Source: Daphnia pulex (lineage: Eukaryota; Arthropoda; Branchiopoda; Diplostraca; Daphniidae). From it: a DNA stretch of 64,000 nt. Position 1 is the first letter of the stretch. Every line of letters starts with the position of its first letter. The position numbers were made by a program, and so were the translations under genes. Under the pieces are notes generated by a model, which saw only the letters and a program-made list of their open reading frames with translations, did not search any database and was not told where the DNA came from. Shown here in pieces: positions 51,890 through 62,754 of the stretch. Location: positions 9,300,001 through 9,364,000 of the forward strand of contig NC_060025.1 in the NCBI RefSeq assembly GCF_021134715.1, given 5' to 3'.

Positions 51890-52010
51890 AGGGTATAAAT
51901 TTGAGGATTAAAAGGTGTATGTTTGTGGGGTTTGAAGAATTGGAAGGTATAAGTTTGTGGGGTTTGGAGATTAATTGGTAGGGATATGTTTGTAGGGTTA
52001 TAGATTAACT
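51890..52010. repeat. Imperfect ~32-bp tandem repeat, G/T-rich
   Basis: About four units of a GGTATAAGTTTGTGGGG-type sequence separated by variable AT-rich tails. Asymmetric base composition (G and T on the plus strand) is obvious. Confidence 0.6.
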
Positions 52011-53913
52011 GATTTTTTATCCAAACTTGAATTACCCCCTCCCTCCCTCCAACATCCTCCACTTTCCTTTCCCAATCCCGAAAACCTGTTTATTATTTGT
52101 TTGACATAAACATCCCATATTTTTTTTTGTTCCTTCTTAACTCCTGAACGATAACTGCAGACACAATGACAATTTAACAACATGATGATTGATGACGCAA
52201 TTTTGGTAACACAACACCGCCAAGGAACAACCAGTTGAACTTGATGCAGAAAGATCTTTCACCAGACATCAGCATAGGCTGCAACAACGTGCCACATCGG
52301 ACAGCAACTACGCGAACATAAACGCTAAACCTATAACCAAAATTAAATGAATTAATCTTCAGCATCAATGGAAATGCTGTCAATGAAAAGACAAATAAAT
52401 ATCACTTTACGTTATTTACAAGAGTTAAGCCTCAATTCCTAATCATAATTATACCAATAAAGAAAATTGTACACATCAAATTCAACAGACTGGCTGAAAA
52501 ATTACATGTGTGAATTAGACTGGAACGAAGAAGAAGGTAAGACTTAAACTAGCTGTAAATCTACAGACATGATGCAAATTGAACAAAATACTTCCTGCAA
52601 CTTCCGTAACCGTAACACACCAGCAACAAGGAACAGCCACAGGTTAACTTGATGCACAACAATCTGGCGAAGGCATCAATATCTTGAAGATTTAAAACTT
52701 GAAAGGGAAAAGTTAATGTGAACATTATTGTCTTAAAGAACACAGTAATTCAAAAATTTTTTGGTTAACTAACTAACCTGCAACAGAAATGATTTTTCTT
52801 CAGAAGACGTAGGTTGTGAGCTTGCCTTTTTGGATTAGATCATTTCATTTCTATTGTCACAAGCACCTAGTTGACAAGGTACATGAAAACTTCAGCTGAA
52901 ATTATCTGAAAACATTTAGTCAAGAATGCAGTAAGAATTATTAACGATTGTTTTATCTATTACTTAAAAACAGTTAACTTGCTATCCGATCTCCGTTGTT
53001 AAACTTTTTGACGTGTACTGCCATGTCTGTCTGTGACTGACTATGCAACCAACTAAAGATTCAAAACTCATTACTAGATGTCGCTAGTGTCGCCGATGTT
53101 GTTCTTTCATGGTGAAACGAGGCGATATGAGCGAAACAAATTGTTGCTAATTTATTCCTGTGATTTCAAGTACCAAATTTAACTTCGTATCTTAAGTAGG
53201 TTTATCTTTACCTAGTTTTCTTATTTTAATGTACCAACTTATTTCTTCAAATTCTAAATGCATGCTGTCAGTCATTCCAACAAGTTGACTTAGTGCTCAT
53301 TCAATTTCCATCCATTAGATCCTCATGCTGTCAAAAGCCTAAAACTCATGTTTGAAGAGCACATATAGTGGAATATAAATGTGCCGAGATAAGGTATTTC
53401 CCCATTACTGCTACCAGACCATTACAATTCAGATTTTTATATAACATAGTCCTTCTTGCTTGTATGAACCATAGGATCTGTTCTGAATCTCGCAATTTTG
53501 GTGGTGTACCCTGCAACAGCATGTTTTTTGTTATGGCTGTTTTTACTTTGGTTTAGAAGGCAACCCAGCTAAGAGAAAGGTAGAGTTTTATTTCTTATAG
53601 GTAAATTTGTGTAAATTTGCAAATAACTTAGAGAATTTCCTTGTCCCATTTCCACTTAGAGTTTTTTAGTGGCATGAAGAGTGAGGAGTGAACCACCTAT
53701 CACCATGCTACTGCAATACTTCATGACACTTTCTTTAGCATCAAGAAATTTATCTCAACATGTGGAGTAATGCTGTTGGTTGCTGTGAATTCCATTTTTA
53801 CGGTTTTGTTTTTGTCATCATGAACTTTTCAGTGTGCTTCTTAGAAAAGGTAAAGATTGATATGCTTTATTCATTTTTATATTTTCATTAATGTAAAACT
53901 TTTTTTTTTACAG

Positions 53914-54169
53914 AGCACGCAGTTTCTTTGTGGAATCGTGTGGTCCTGGCACGAAGATTCTTGAGCCAACGCTGGCTTTTGTCCATGACCAACGTTCTGC
54001 TTCATCCCTATCTTCCGGCGTAAGCTCATCCAGCTTCTGCTTCATCGCTTCGTACACAAAAATACAACTTGTCTTACTTCACTGACGAGTTGGAACACTT
54101 CAGTGGTCGCTTCCGTGCCGCTGTTACACACCTGCAGTGTGCAGTCACTCACCACGGGATTATGCCCAG
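53914..54169 (+). ncRNA. Candidate exon, noncoding or decayed coding
   Basis: Preceded by a T-tract ending TTTACAG and followed by CCCAG|GTACCC. Each frame is broken at least once across the whole segment, although the last 100 bases are open in one frame (NLSYFTDELEHFSGRFRAAV). This is either a long noncoding RNA exon or an old pseudogene. A second small splice-bounded segment follows at 54973-55051. Confidence 0.27.
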
Positions 54170-54431
54170 GTACCCGACAATTTACTTATTTTCGTAGATT
54201 ATCTATTCTAATAGTATATTTACTTGTGTCTGTAATAATTCCGAAATCAGGCCCTACTTGCGCGCAAACGTAGTTTTACTTAGACGTTTTTTTTTCTAAC
54301 GCTAGATGGCTTTTTGATAATTGTCAGCTGTTGAAACAGTCAGTTTCAGTTACTTTAAAATCTCTTTAAACATTTATCGGCAGATGTTGTTTTGAAATTT
54401 TTTAGTGAAAACTGACGATAGCTATTCCGCC

Positions 54432-54820
54432 AACAAAGCTCACTTGTTAGATTTTGAAATAATGAGTTTTTTTTCTACTTCCGGTTTTCTCATTTCAATC
54501 AGTAGTTCGGTAAATATTCATTCCACGCACAAAAGAACCACAAATTCGTGATCCTCGTCAAATTTGTGGTAAAGTTCATGTTTTCTTTTGTACGTTTTCG
54601 TACTTCCGGTTTTGAGAATTTTCCTGAACTATAGTTCAGGAAAATTCTCGATTTCGGCCAAATTTTGGATTTTGTTTAAATCACATCTAATCGACCCCAA
54701 ATTTCATGGAGATCACGAATATGTGGTTTAATTTGACGACAGCTCTATGGTTGAGGTGCTGTGGTTACTTCCGGTTTACTTCCGGAAAATTTTCAAAAAA
54801 CTAGCAAGTGAGCTTTGTTC
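54432..54820. mobile_element. MITE-like hairpin element
   Basis: Inverted ends: left ACAAAGCTCACTTGTTAG, right CTAGCAAGTGAGCTTTGT, spaced about 390 bp apart. Inside are inverted and direct copies of ACTTCCGGTTTT and a perfect 36-bp palindrome at 54614-54649. There is no coding capacity. The superfamily is not assigned. Confidence 0.6.
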
Positions 54821-55073
54821 TGTTTACAATTCTCAATATTGCAAGCTTGATTTTAAGTTTTAAAAATTGCATCTTCAAATCTTTGAGCCAAAAAACCTGA
54901 CTATTGTTCTATCTGTATTATGTATCTTTTATTGGCATTTGACTGAAACACAATTGTTTTGTGTTTATTCAGGTAATGCAGAGGAGACGTCGAGAAGATG
55001 GAAGGACCAAAACATCTCCAAAATGTCAGCGCGGATCATCATTTATTGTTGGTAATATTTGTGCTTGTGTTAG

Positions 55074-55291
55074 TTAATCCGTTGTCTGCCACGCCTTTGT
55101 TCTCCGTTTCTCCCCTACCTCCTTAGCACGGGCCTCCTAGAGGCCTCCTAAATGCGTGCATTCCATCTTCCCTGTCAGCCCGGACTTGTCAGCAATGGCA
55201 AGTCCCACCTTGGTCATGGATCCTTCAGACATGGCGCGTAGAGAGTAGAGAACAACCTACGGGTTGTGTGGCGTGGCAGCCAACGGGTTAA
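55074..55291. mobile_element. TTAA-flanked MITE, possibly piggyBac-type
   Basis: Bounded by TTAA at 55074-55077 and 55288-55291. Just inside are inverted repeats: CCGTTGTCTGCCACGCC on the left and GGCGTGGCAGCCAACGG on the right. Length 218 bp with no coding frame. TTAA target duplications define piggyBac-type insertion; the related Pokey element is known in Daphnia. Assignment to that family is inferred. Confidence 0.62.
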
Positions 55292-56669
55292 CTAAAGTGT
55301 ATGTATGTATGTGTGTTATTGTAAAAAGTGGTGGAATTGTGGGTGGAGGTGGGACAATAAAGCAATTCCTTTCAACTTTTTTGTTTGCTGTGTCTTTTAA
55401 CTTATAACAAAATCATATTTAGCACTTGACTTGTATATTTCTTACAACTTTAAAGTTTTACATAAGTTAAAGGCAGAAGTGGCTGATCATCTCCAAACTA
55501 TTTAAATAAACTTCTATCGACTTCTATGAGGAACCAATCACTATCTGCAACTCTTGTGGCGCAGTAATTTCAGGAGAACACCAGCACAGCTACTTCAGTT
55601 CTTTTTCTTTAATCCTGTATCAGCTGCATAATCACATCCCTCAACTGGAAACAGGCTGCAAAACCAATGCACATTGAACAGCACAGGCATAGTTTAAGTA
55701 TCACCAAGTCCTATGGGGAAAAAAGGAATATTATTTTCTGTGATCATACTTAAGATGCAAAAGAAATCGTGTAAAACAAGATTTTTTTCCAAGATTCCAT
55801 TAGCAAATGAAATTTTGAATGAAGATTAAATCCCATATAAAGAAAATTCTGTACATCTAATTCTTTAGTGTTAGAAAAAGTTTGCAATACAGAGTGGAAA
55901 TTTGTGTTCTTGTTTGATCTTACCGTTCCAAAAAGTCTTCCTGCAATGACACTTCAGGATAACACCAGCTCGATAAACTGCATGCAGCAGCTCAACTTGA
56001 CTCGAACACACCTTTCACCAGCTGGCTGCAACAAAACCACTGTAATGAGCCAGCCATGGAACTCAGCTGTTGTCGGGGTCTTACATTCTGCAACAGTTAA
56101 GCAACAGGATTTCCAACCTGAACACCAACTAATAAAATCTTTAGCATTATTGCAGGGAAATTGACCAACAAAATTGCTATAATACCTCTGTAGTGATTCT
56201 GCGTGAGATGAGACGTACTTCCGTACAGCTAACAAAGGACGACGTTTTGGCAAAATGGAAAGCAGTTTCAGACTTTCAGCCCACGTGATCGATTGTTCCC
56301 CTGCCATCAACCAAGTGGAAACTATATGCCAGATTGCCTGTAAAATCACTCAGCAACGTCTAGGATTAATTACATTTGAGAAATCAAAATTAAAATTTAC
56401 CCATTAAATTTCAATGCTGAAAATTTAGATCGACGCCGCAATTCCGCAACGAATTTGGAACACCTTTTCACTTGGCGTTTCGGGAAAAGATGGCGAAGTA
56501 TCGTGTTTCGTCCTCTGGGCGACACGCGCCACCTGGCGGCTGGGGGACAAATTTAATTTTAGCCACCTACTGACGGAGCTAAAAGATTCCTCCACGATTA
56601 CCATGTTTGACTGAACGGAAAGGAATAAAGGTCTTAAAGGATGGATGGATTGTCGGACATTTGAGATAT

Positions 56670-56865
56670 TTAAAATTCAATTGAGTTCTATTGTCGGGCA
56701 TGAAAATAGTTTTAAAATCGTTGGAGTTCTAATGTCGCACACAAAGAAATTTTTTTGACGTTAGGTTTTTTTTTAAATATTACAAAAAATACCCGACAAT
56801 AGAACTCCAGTGCCCGGCAGTCGCAGAACTCCACCTACGCGACAATAGACCTCCAATAAATTCTT
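56670..56865. repeat. Right, palindromically arranged array of the CGACAATAGAACTCC repeat
   Basis: From 56670 to about 56777 the motif and its leader (AACGTCAAAAAAATTTCTTTG on the minus strand) are inverted relative to the 49 kb array. From about 56785 to 56865 they are in direct orientation (ATACCCGACAATAGAACTCC, then GCGACAATAGACCTCC). The two halves meet around an AT-rich spacer. Confidence 0.75.
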
Positions 56866-57526
56866 TACAAATATAAATATAAATCTCAATTCTTATAAAT
56901 CTTTTACCAATACAGCAGTAAATGAAACCAAATCTTAAATAACTTGCTTTCACTTGATCAAACCGACATTATTATCTCATAATTATAGATGTAACCTACT
57001 TTATTTTCAAGGTGAATTCGGTTGATGGGCATAAAGATAGAAATACATTTTTTCTTACCAGTTGAAGTTGTCCATTTGATCAGGGCATCAACAAAACAAA
57101 ATTTTTTTATTTGATGGTCATTCATTCGCTACCGGGTTGCGAATTCAAACTACACGGATTTTTTCGTTTGTTTGAAACCTTTCTGGACTAGTTCCTGTTC
57201 TTTCGGTGCTGCTGTTGGATTGTAGGAATAAGTTTTCTGAATTGGACCAGTACCCGCACGTCTGAAATTTGAATCAATAAGACGATGGCGATCGTTAAGT
57301 TCAGCGGTGATTTTCTGATTATTCCAAGCTGAAATATGTAAAAAAAAAGTAATGTTTTAATATTTTTAATTCATCAACAAAACCATGCATTAAAAATAAA
57401 TCGGCACTTACCTTCTTTCATTCCCTCCACGAATCCTTTTTACGGTCCGGCACCTTTAACTGTCTGAACAACACGCGGATGATGAACGGGATGGCTCGGA
57501 AGAAATAAATTAACAGGGGAAAGCCT

Positions 57527-57692
57527 TGAGACGAGAGTTTGGCGGAATCCGCTCCCAACTGTAAGTCAAAAAGATTTAGAATTCTACTGTCGAATCAAAT
57601 GACAAAACGATGACATACCTCCATTGTAGCCCACACTGTAATGCTAGTTAGCATAGGGAGTATGTAATAAGGATCACAGACTGTAAGATCTG
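57527..57692. repeat. Left copy of a ~165-bp near-identical direct duplication
   Basis: Matches 57987-58155 almost base for base, covering part of an OXA1L-like exon, its intron and the start of the next exon. The high identity means the duplication is recent. Confidence 0.85.
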
Positions 57693-57722
57693 AAACAACA
57701 TGCCACATGTGGCATGTTGTTT
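57693..57722. repeat. Perfect 30-bp palindrome at a duplication breakpoint
   Basis: Each half reads AAACAACATGCCACA. It lies immediately at the right end of the left duplicate copy and opens the 294-bp unrelated segment between the two copies. Confidence 0.7.
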
Positions 57723-57986
57723 GTCATTTTGGCTGCATTTCTCTGGGCTTTAATTACCCTGACTATTTTTAAGGGTATATCTGTGCCGACAACAGAGTAT
57801 AGACTCTGTGTAGTTGTCAATTACCTTGATCTTGACTGAAAATAGCCACAAACTTTTTTCAATTGCATAGATAGATAAATCTAATGAAGCAATGCAGTTT
57901 TACCTCTAGCTGTAGTTGGAAGTTTGTTGTATAATTTCTATCAGAAGTGGAAACCGTTGGAAATGTAAAGTAATAGTATATCGCAT

Positions 57987-58155
57987 AGACGAGAGTTTGG
58001 CGGAATCCACTCCCAACTGTAGTACGTCAAAAAGATTTAGAACCACAATGTTGAATCAAATGACAAAACGAAAACATACCTCCATTGTAGCCCACACTGT
58101 AATGCTAGTTAGCATAGGGAGTATGTAATAAGGATCACAGACTGTAAGATCTGAA
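57987..58155. repeat. Right copy of the ~165-bp direct duplication
   Basis: Near-identical to 57527-57692. This copy continues upstream into the full OXA1L-like exon but its downstream exon stops after AAACTCTCGTCT. Confidence 0.85.
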
Positions 58156-58240
58156 AACCAAAACAATTCTCTGTACTGCTCTCTACTGGAGCATTGACCA
58201 TGCCTTTTGATGCAAAGAAAAAACTCATAAATACTGGTAC

Positions 58241-59235
58241 CTGTAAAGAAAATTGGTCATTCATTTGATGATCGGTACCTGAAGTTGTGGCTAATATGAA
58301 ATATGAAATATTCAGGAACTCGTTGTTAAAACTAGGAATGCCAATGCCAGATGGGACAACATAACAGACAGTCAGACACAATATCTAGCATTAGTAGAAT
58401 ACAGATATGCATGTAACAATTATCTATGGTGTTCAATTAACAATTAAATACTTGCTTGCATATCAAATTAAGGTTGAATTTGGTTCGTAAAAACCGATAA
58501 AAACAAAAACACTCGAAACACAGATAAAGCAACACTTTCGGACATTTTGTTTATAACAATACTAAACGCCATCTAGTGTCAAATTTTACAACATTTGTAT
58601 TTATGCTGTAAGCCGGGTAATATGAATGGATGTGGCGATGTGCACCGGTAATAAATATGATGTCAATATGTTGAGACTCGAGATACACGCGTCTCCGTAA
58701 TTGTCGCATGATAGAATAAAATCAGAAATGGTGTGGTTATGGAACTGTATTTAATTAACGAATTAGCTTTTGGGTGAAAAAAAAAACAGGAATTTGACTC
58801 TTTATTACGGCGGATATCCATCGATATGTTCAATTTTTGTTACGTTATTTTAAGTACTTTGACGCGAATGTTTTTTGGATCGCCCACATCATTACAATAA
58901 GTACTTGTTGACTCGCTAAACAAAACCAGCCATTTGCTGTTGCTGCCAATAGATATGCAATTTAAGAAAAATGAACGAGTACCAGCACAACTGATATGAA
59001 ATAAACAAACAAACATGATCTTGGTATCCAAAGGAATAATATCCAATAATTATAATGATGATTATGTAGATATCTTCTTTCTCCCTCTATACGCCCTGGA
59101 ATATCGTTACAGCTTTTTATTCTGTAAAAATATGCGAAACCCCCTGCAGTCGATTGATAACGGTTGCTGTCAAAAGATGGAAAACATTAAAAATTTGGCT
59201 AATTTAATCACGTACCAAATGTCAACTCACCAAAA
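58241..59235. other. AT-rich gap between the OXA1L fragment and the CUB-LDLa gene
   Basis: No 5' exons of the OXA1L-like fragment or other coding regions are seen. A CGCCATCTAGTG (CTCF-like) site lies near 58568. Confidence 0.35.
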
Positions 59236-60619
59236 TTAGACGAACCATTCGTCTTTATTGTTTGATGCTCCGTCACTGAAATTTGACAAAGACAAATTGC
59301 ATAAAAATGGTCTTGAATAATGAATTAAAAAGAAGGCTAGTTACCTGTCCGAGACGGCCATTTTCATATTGCCAGGCACCAAAAGTTGAAACTGCTGCTG
59401 TTGAGCAGATGAACTGTTGTCGTGTTGTTGATGGTGGTGCCTCTGCAATGTGCTGAACTGTTGCGAGTGATGGTAGGAGAATTGCTGCTGCTGAGATGTG
59501 CCAGCAGCTGCATTCCCATTGTTGTGACTCGTCGAAGAAAATGGCCCTGATCGATTGCAGGGGGATGCCGGTTTCCCGACATCGTGACTGCTGATGATTT
59601 ATTCAACGGAAGTGTCATGTACCCACCGGGTGTAGTGGTGGTGGTGGGCAGTGGCATTTTGACAGCAGAATCGTTGGACAACAAATTGGCAATGGGTTTT
59701 TGCTGCTGGTTGCCATCGTCGACTAGTCGACCGTTATTGCCACTACTTGCTGCTGCTGCTCCAGCTGTTGTCGTGTTCAATAATATCTATTATTCCGTTT
59801 TGCAATTAGAAACAATTTGATAATTTACCAGAAGTTGTAGCAGGCCCTGGTTTCTTTCTCCGACAGCAGCAGACGACGATAATGGCCGTCACTGCGCAGA
59901 GAATGACAACACCAATACTTCCGGCCACTGCACCAAAGACCGGCAAATTCAATCCGAGGATTTTGAAATGTTGATCGCTGTCTGCGCAGAGTGACGTGGT
60001 GGTTTCGTCCGTGTTATCGCCGCAGTGATTGACGCCATCGCAGAGCAAATCGGTGGAAATGCAGAAATCCTTTTGGGCGCATCGGAAATCCCGGCAAACA
60101 AATTCCGCTACGAAATGGTTTGAAAAATATTGTTTTTAAAGAAAAAATCTCAAATTGAAATGTTAAAAACGTGGGATTTTACTTTTATCTTTGAATGCGG
60201 TGACGACAAGATGAAATCCGCTGGTCTCAGTGCCCCAAGCATCTGTGACGTATTTGAGCGTGACAAAATTGGTTCGTGTGGTTATTGTGCCGACGCTTTG
60301 ACGCGTGTGACGACACGACAGGTCGGCCTATCAGTCAGGAAAAAAGTGATTAATGTACTACTCTCTAAACAATCAATGATTGATAGTAGTAGTACCTTGT
60401 AAACGCCGGTGGCGTGAGCTCCATCGTAGATGAAGAGATGATCGTTGCAGTCGAGTTGAAGTTGATCGAAGCGGAGCATGAAACGTTGGAGGACTGTTTC
60501 CGTTTGGAAAGTGATGAGGCAATCCAAATTGTGCTCGTTCTGCGACCTCAAAACGGCCCCATCGATTTTGCGATAAAGTTGCTGCAGGAAATGGCTCTTG
60601 CACAGCGACGCCACGTGAT
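59236..60619 (-). CDS. CUB-LDLa single-pass membrane protein (Neto-like), 5' end uncertain
   Basis: Exons: 60619-60396 and 60327-60183 encode a CUB domain (CLITFQTETVLQRFMLRFDQL, NDHLFIYDG, then FVTLKYVTDAWGTETSGFHLVV). Exon 60107-59829 encodes an LDL-receptor class A module (FVCRDFRCAQKDFC, LLCDGVNHCGDNTDE) and a transmembrane helix (VFGAVAGSIGVVILCAVTAIIVV). Exon 59764-59345 encodes a Thr/Gln/Asn-rich tail and exon 59275-59236 ends DEWFV, a possible PDZ ligand. CUB-LDLa-TM architecture is typical of Neto and related receptor auxiliary proteins, but only one CUB is seen. The tail exon poses a problem: the frame entered from the LDLa exon stops after FNFWCLAI, whereas the frame that joins DEWFV starts after an internal stop. 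A signal-peptide exon may lie at 61761-61586. Confidence 0.72.
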
Positions 60620-61585
60620 CTGCCGATATAATGCGTCAAAATGCGTTAAATCAACTTCCATCTATAGCTCGCCTTACACGACCGAATTTACACCCAATTA
60701 GTTGAGAATAATATAACACCTATGCGTGACTGTAGGCGATTCAATCGCGTGATGACGGTCATTACTACACGAGCTCTACATTGGACTTTTTGACAATGAC
60801 GGCAGCAGCAACCAAACGAGTTTTATATTTTTTCAAATATTCCCGCGCACGTTCTAATAACTATAATAGACTTGATTAGAAGCCATCGATCTGTGTAGAG
60901 ATATTTACCCTCCGGCATCTTTTGTGTGTCAAGTTTGTCGCTAAATCTCGTGAAAAAAAGGGTGCCTACACAAAAAGATCCTACATAGCCGATGGCGGAT
61001 CCCGGAGACCCCTTACTATAGATTATATGCCTACTATAGTCCTTATCTGTAATAGTTTCTAAAGGCCATACACCAGCAGCAGGAGCAGCCTATATCCAAG
61101 TTTCTGGCTAACATGATGGGATATTATATAGCTGAGCCTAAGGTTTTATCCACGCTCTCTTTTATAGTATGATGGGAGAAGAAAAAAAGGGAGCGAAGAG
61201 AAAAGAATGGAGGGACGCTGGAAGGAGAAACAAGTATCGATCGGCTCCTTGCTGATGCTCCTGCCCTGGGAATATACACAAGACTGGGAAAGGATATGTG
61301 GAATGACAGGAAGAGGGGAGAAACATTGTGGATGCAGCTCGGCATCATCACAACCGAGAGAGAGGAACTATAGCCCCGGCAATATTAGCCCAACCAGCAC
61401 CGTAGTCTGAGAGGAAAAGATTTCCGCACCAAAGCGGGTCGTCGCGTCGGTGAGAGAAAAAGAAAAATCGGATCACTTTGAAGTCGTGACTCTCATCGTG
61501 ACCAAACATTTCAAATCCCCCCGACGATGTGCATAATATGCAAATGAGATTGGAACAAAAGGACAACAACAAAAAAGGGGTAAAC

Positions 61586-61761
61586 TTGCAGTGTTTGTTT
61601 TTCTCCGCCGATGCGTAGCACAAAAGACTAACGAATGTGACGACGAATAATTTCGTCAGCCACGACGCCAATAAAGTTGACGGATGCTGATGATTGAGCC
61701 GCCGGATTTTCTTCTTCTTCCTCCAATGGTAGTAGAAAGTCTCCAACAGCGTCGACATCAT
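61586..61761 (-). CDS. Candidate signal-peptide exon of the CUB-LDLa gene
   Basis: Starts MMSTLLETFYYHW, followed by a basic RKKKKIRR stretch, then a hydrophobic core (LTKLFVVTFVSLLCYASA) and EKNKHC before a GTTTAC donor. The CUB domain downstream begins with a cysteine-rich stretch, so an N-terminal exon of this kind is expected. However, the donor is phase 2 while the CUB exon at 60619 needs phase 1 entry, so another exon or a different donor is required. It may belong to another gene. Confidence 0.35.
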
Positions 61762-61769
61762 CCTGGACT

Positions 61770-62754
61770 CTCGTACTATTATTATTAACACGCCAATTCA
61801 CGGACGTCAATCGGCGACAGCACTTGATGGACCATTTCTCTCGTCAAAAGTTGTGTTCAATTAGGAGAAGAAAGTTTGATCGCCGTCACCCATAATGAGA
61901 TGTTGTTTCCTGGGAAAGAAAAAACAGAAATGGCTCCCGAGAGGGGGGGAGACTCTCCTGGCGGTAGTACAGAAACACACACACAACAAACAAGACAGAC
62001 ACACGTCACACTCACACACTCACGCAGCCACACTGTGTCCGGATCGGCTGTCGCTGTAGCAATGCTCCTTAAAAGCGACACGCACGCCAGTATTATAAGG
62101 TATAGTAGTAGATAGATATAGTCGACTGGAATACATAGAGGAGGAGGATGATAAGGGTGGGGGGGGTGCATATGTCAGACTCTCCCCTCTTGGCCATCTT
62201 ATATATCTAAACGTATAGTCGTAGTACATACCCTTCTTTCTAATGCAGTTCCCGCCCACTCCTTTGCTGGGCGCTCCTCGGCCACGCCTCCCATTGATAT
62301 CGATCAAATAACTCCCCTCCCCCGTTTGCCTGCCTCCAGCAGGAGCCGTTTTTCTTCTTCCCCCTTTTTTTTCTTTTCACTCCTTTCAGGAGCTGCTAGA
62401 GGGGGTAGAGAAAAAATCGATGGCAGCCCAGGAGCGTTGGGCTGTCATTTCGCTTTAACCCACACAACGGGGGGGGGGCCGGCTCCTATTGTGTGATCTA
62501 GTTGGCGAAATAGAGAAAGGCTGATGTCCCAGTGCATAGCTCTGATTCGACAAGAGCCAAAGAAAAGATCCATCATCAAATAAAATTCCGGCACGTCTCT
62601 CTCTCTCTCTCTCAACTTGCAATGGCCATCATTTTATGCGAGTTGCAACCACGTCAAATGTCCGCCTCTGTACAAAATTGTATTGATCCGTCTCGTTTCC
62701 TTCGCAGGATAATATCAAAAAACATTTTGAATCAAGTTGAGAGAGAGTTGAGAG
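61770..62754. other. Non-genic gap with simple repeats
   Basis: Contains CA/CACA runs near 61.98 kb, a G run near 62.47 kb and a CT run at about 62598-62614. No gene is supported. Confidence 0.4.

Larger units (their letters stand above)
49301..53900. other. Repeat-rich noncoding region with internally duplicated segments
   Basis: No coding gene is supported. Three diverged copies of an ATTCCATCTTCTAGA-containing block are seen at 49754-49860, 50155-50250 and 50668-50770. Two of them end in the same TTTCATGT|GTAAGTTCAC donor-like sequence. A GATGCA/CAAC-rich block on the opposite strand recurs near 52.19-52.30 and 52.56-52.70, and again at 55.56-55.70 and 55.93-56.04. A different, more GC-rich island lies at 51305-51600. 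Several single splice-bounded segments suggest a spliced noncoding transcript. Confidence 0.4.
57150..58240 (-). pseudogene. Broken OXA1L-like (mitochondrial insertase) fragment with a partial internal duplication
   Basis: Minus-strand pieces match the Oxa1/YidC family C-terminal half. Exon 58240-58080 reads VPVFMSFFFASKGMVNAPVESS, then after a one-base frame change WFSDLTVCDPYYILPML and WATME. A second, truncated copy of that exon is at 57680-57619. Exon 57558-57412 reads LGADSAKLSSQGF and FFRAIPFII, then jumps by a frame change to KGFVEGMKE, missing the FPTAV..YW..SN membrane segment. Exon 57328-57150 gives AWNNQKITAELNDRHR, RAGTGPIQKTYSYNP and a stop. No 5' exons, start or promoter are seen. 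Introns are retained, so this is a DNA-level duplication rather than a retrocopy. Intact Oxa1L inserts proteins into the mitochondrial inner membrane. Confidence 0.75.

Noticed and set aside
61348-61560. Open frame continuing past the signal-peptide exon candidate
   Set aside because: The continuation is intron-like (FFFF and Cys/Leu-rich noise) and does not lead in phase to the CUB exon.
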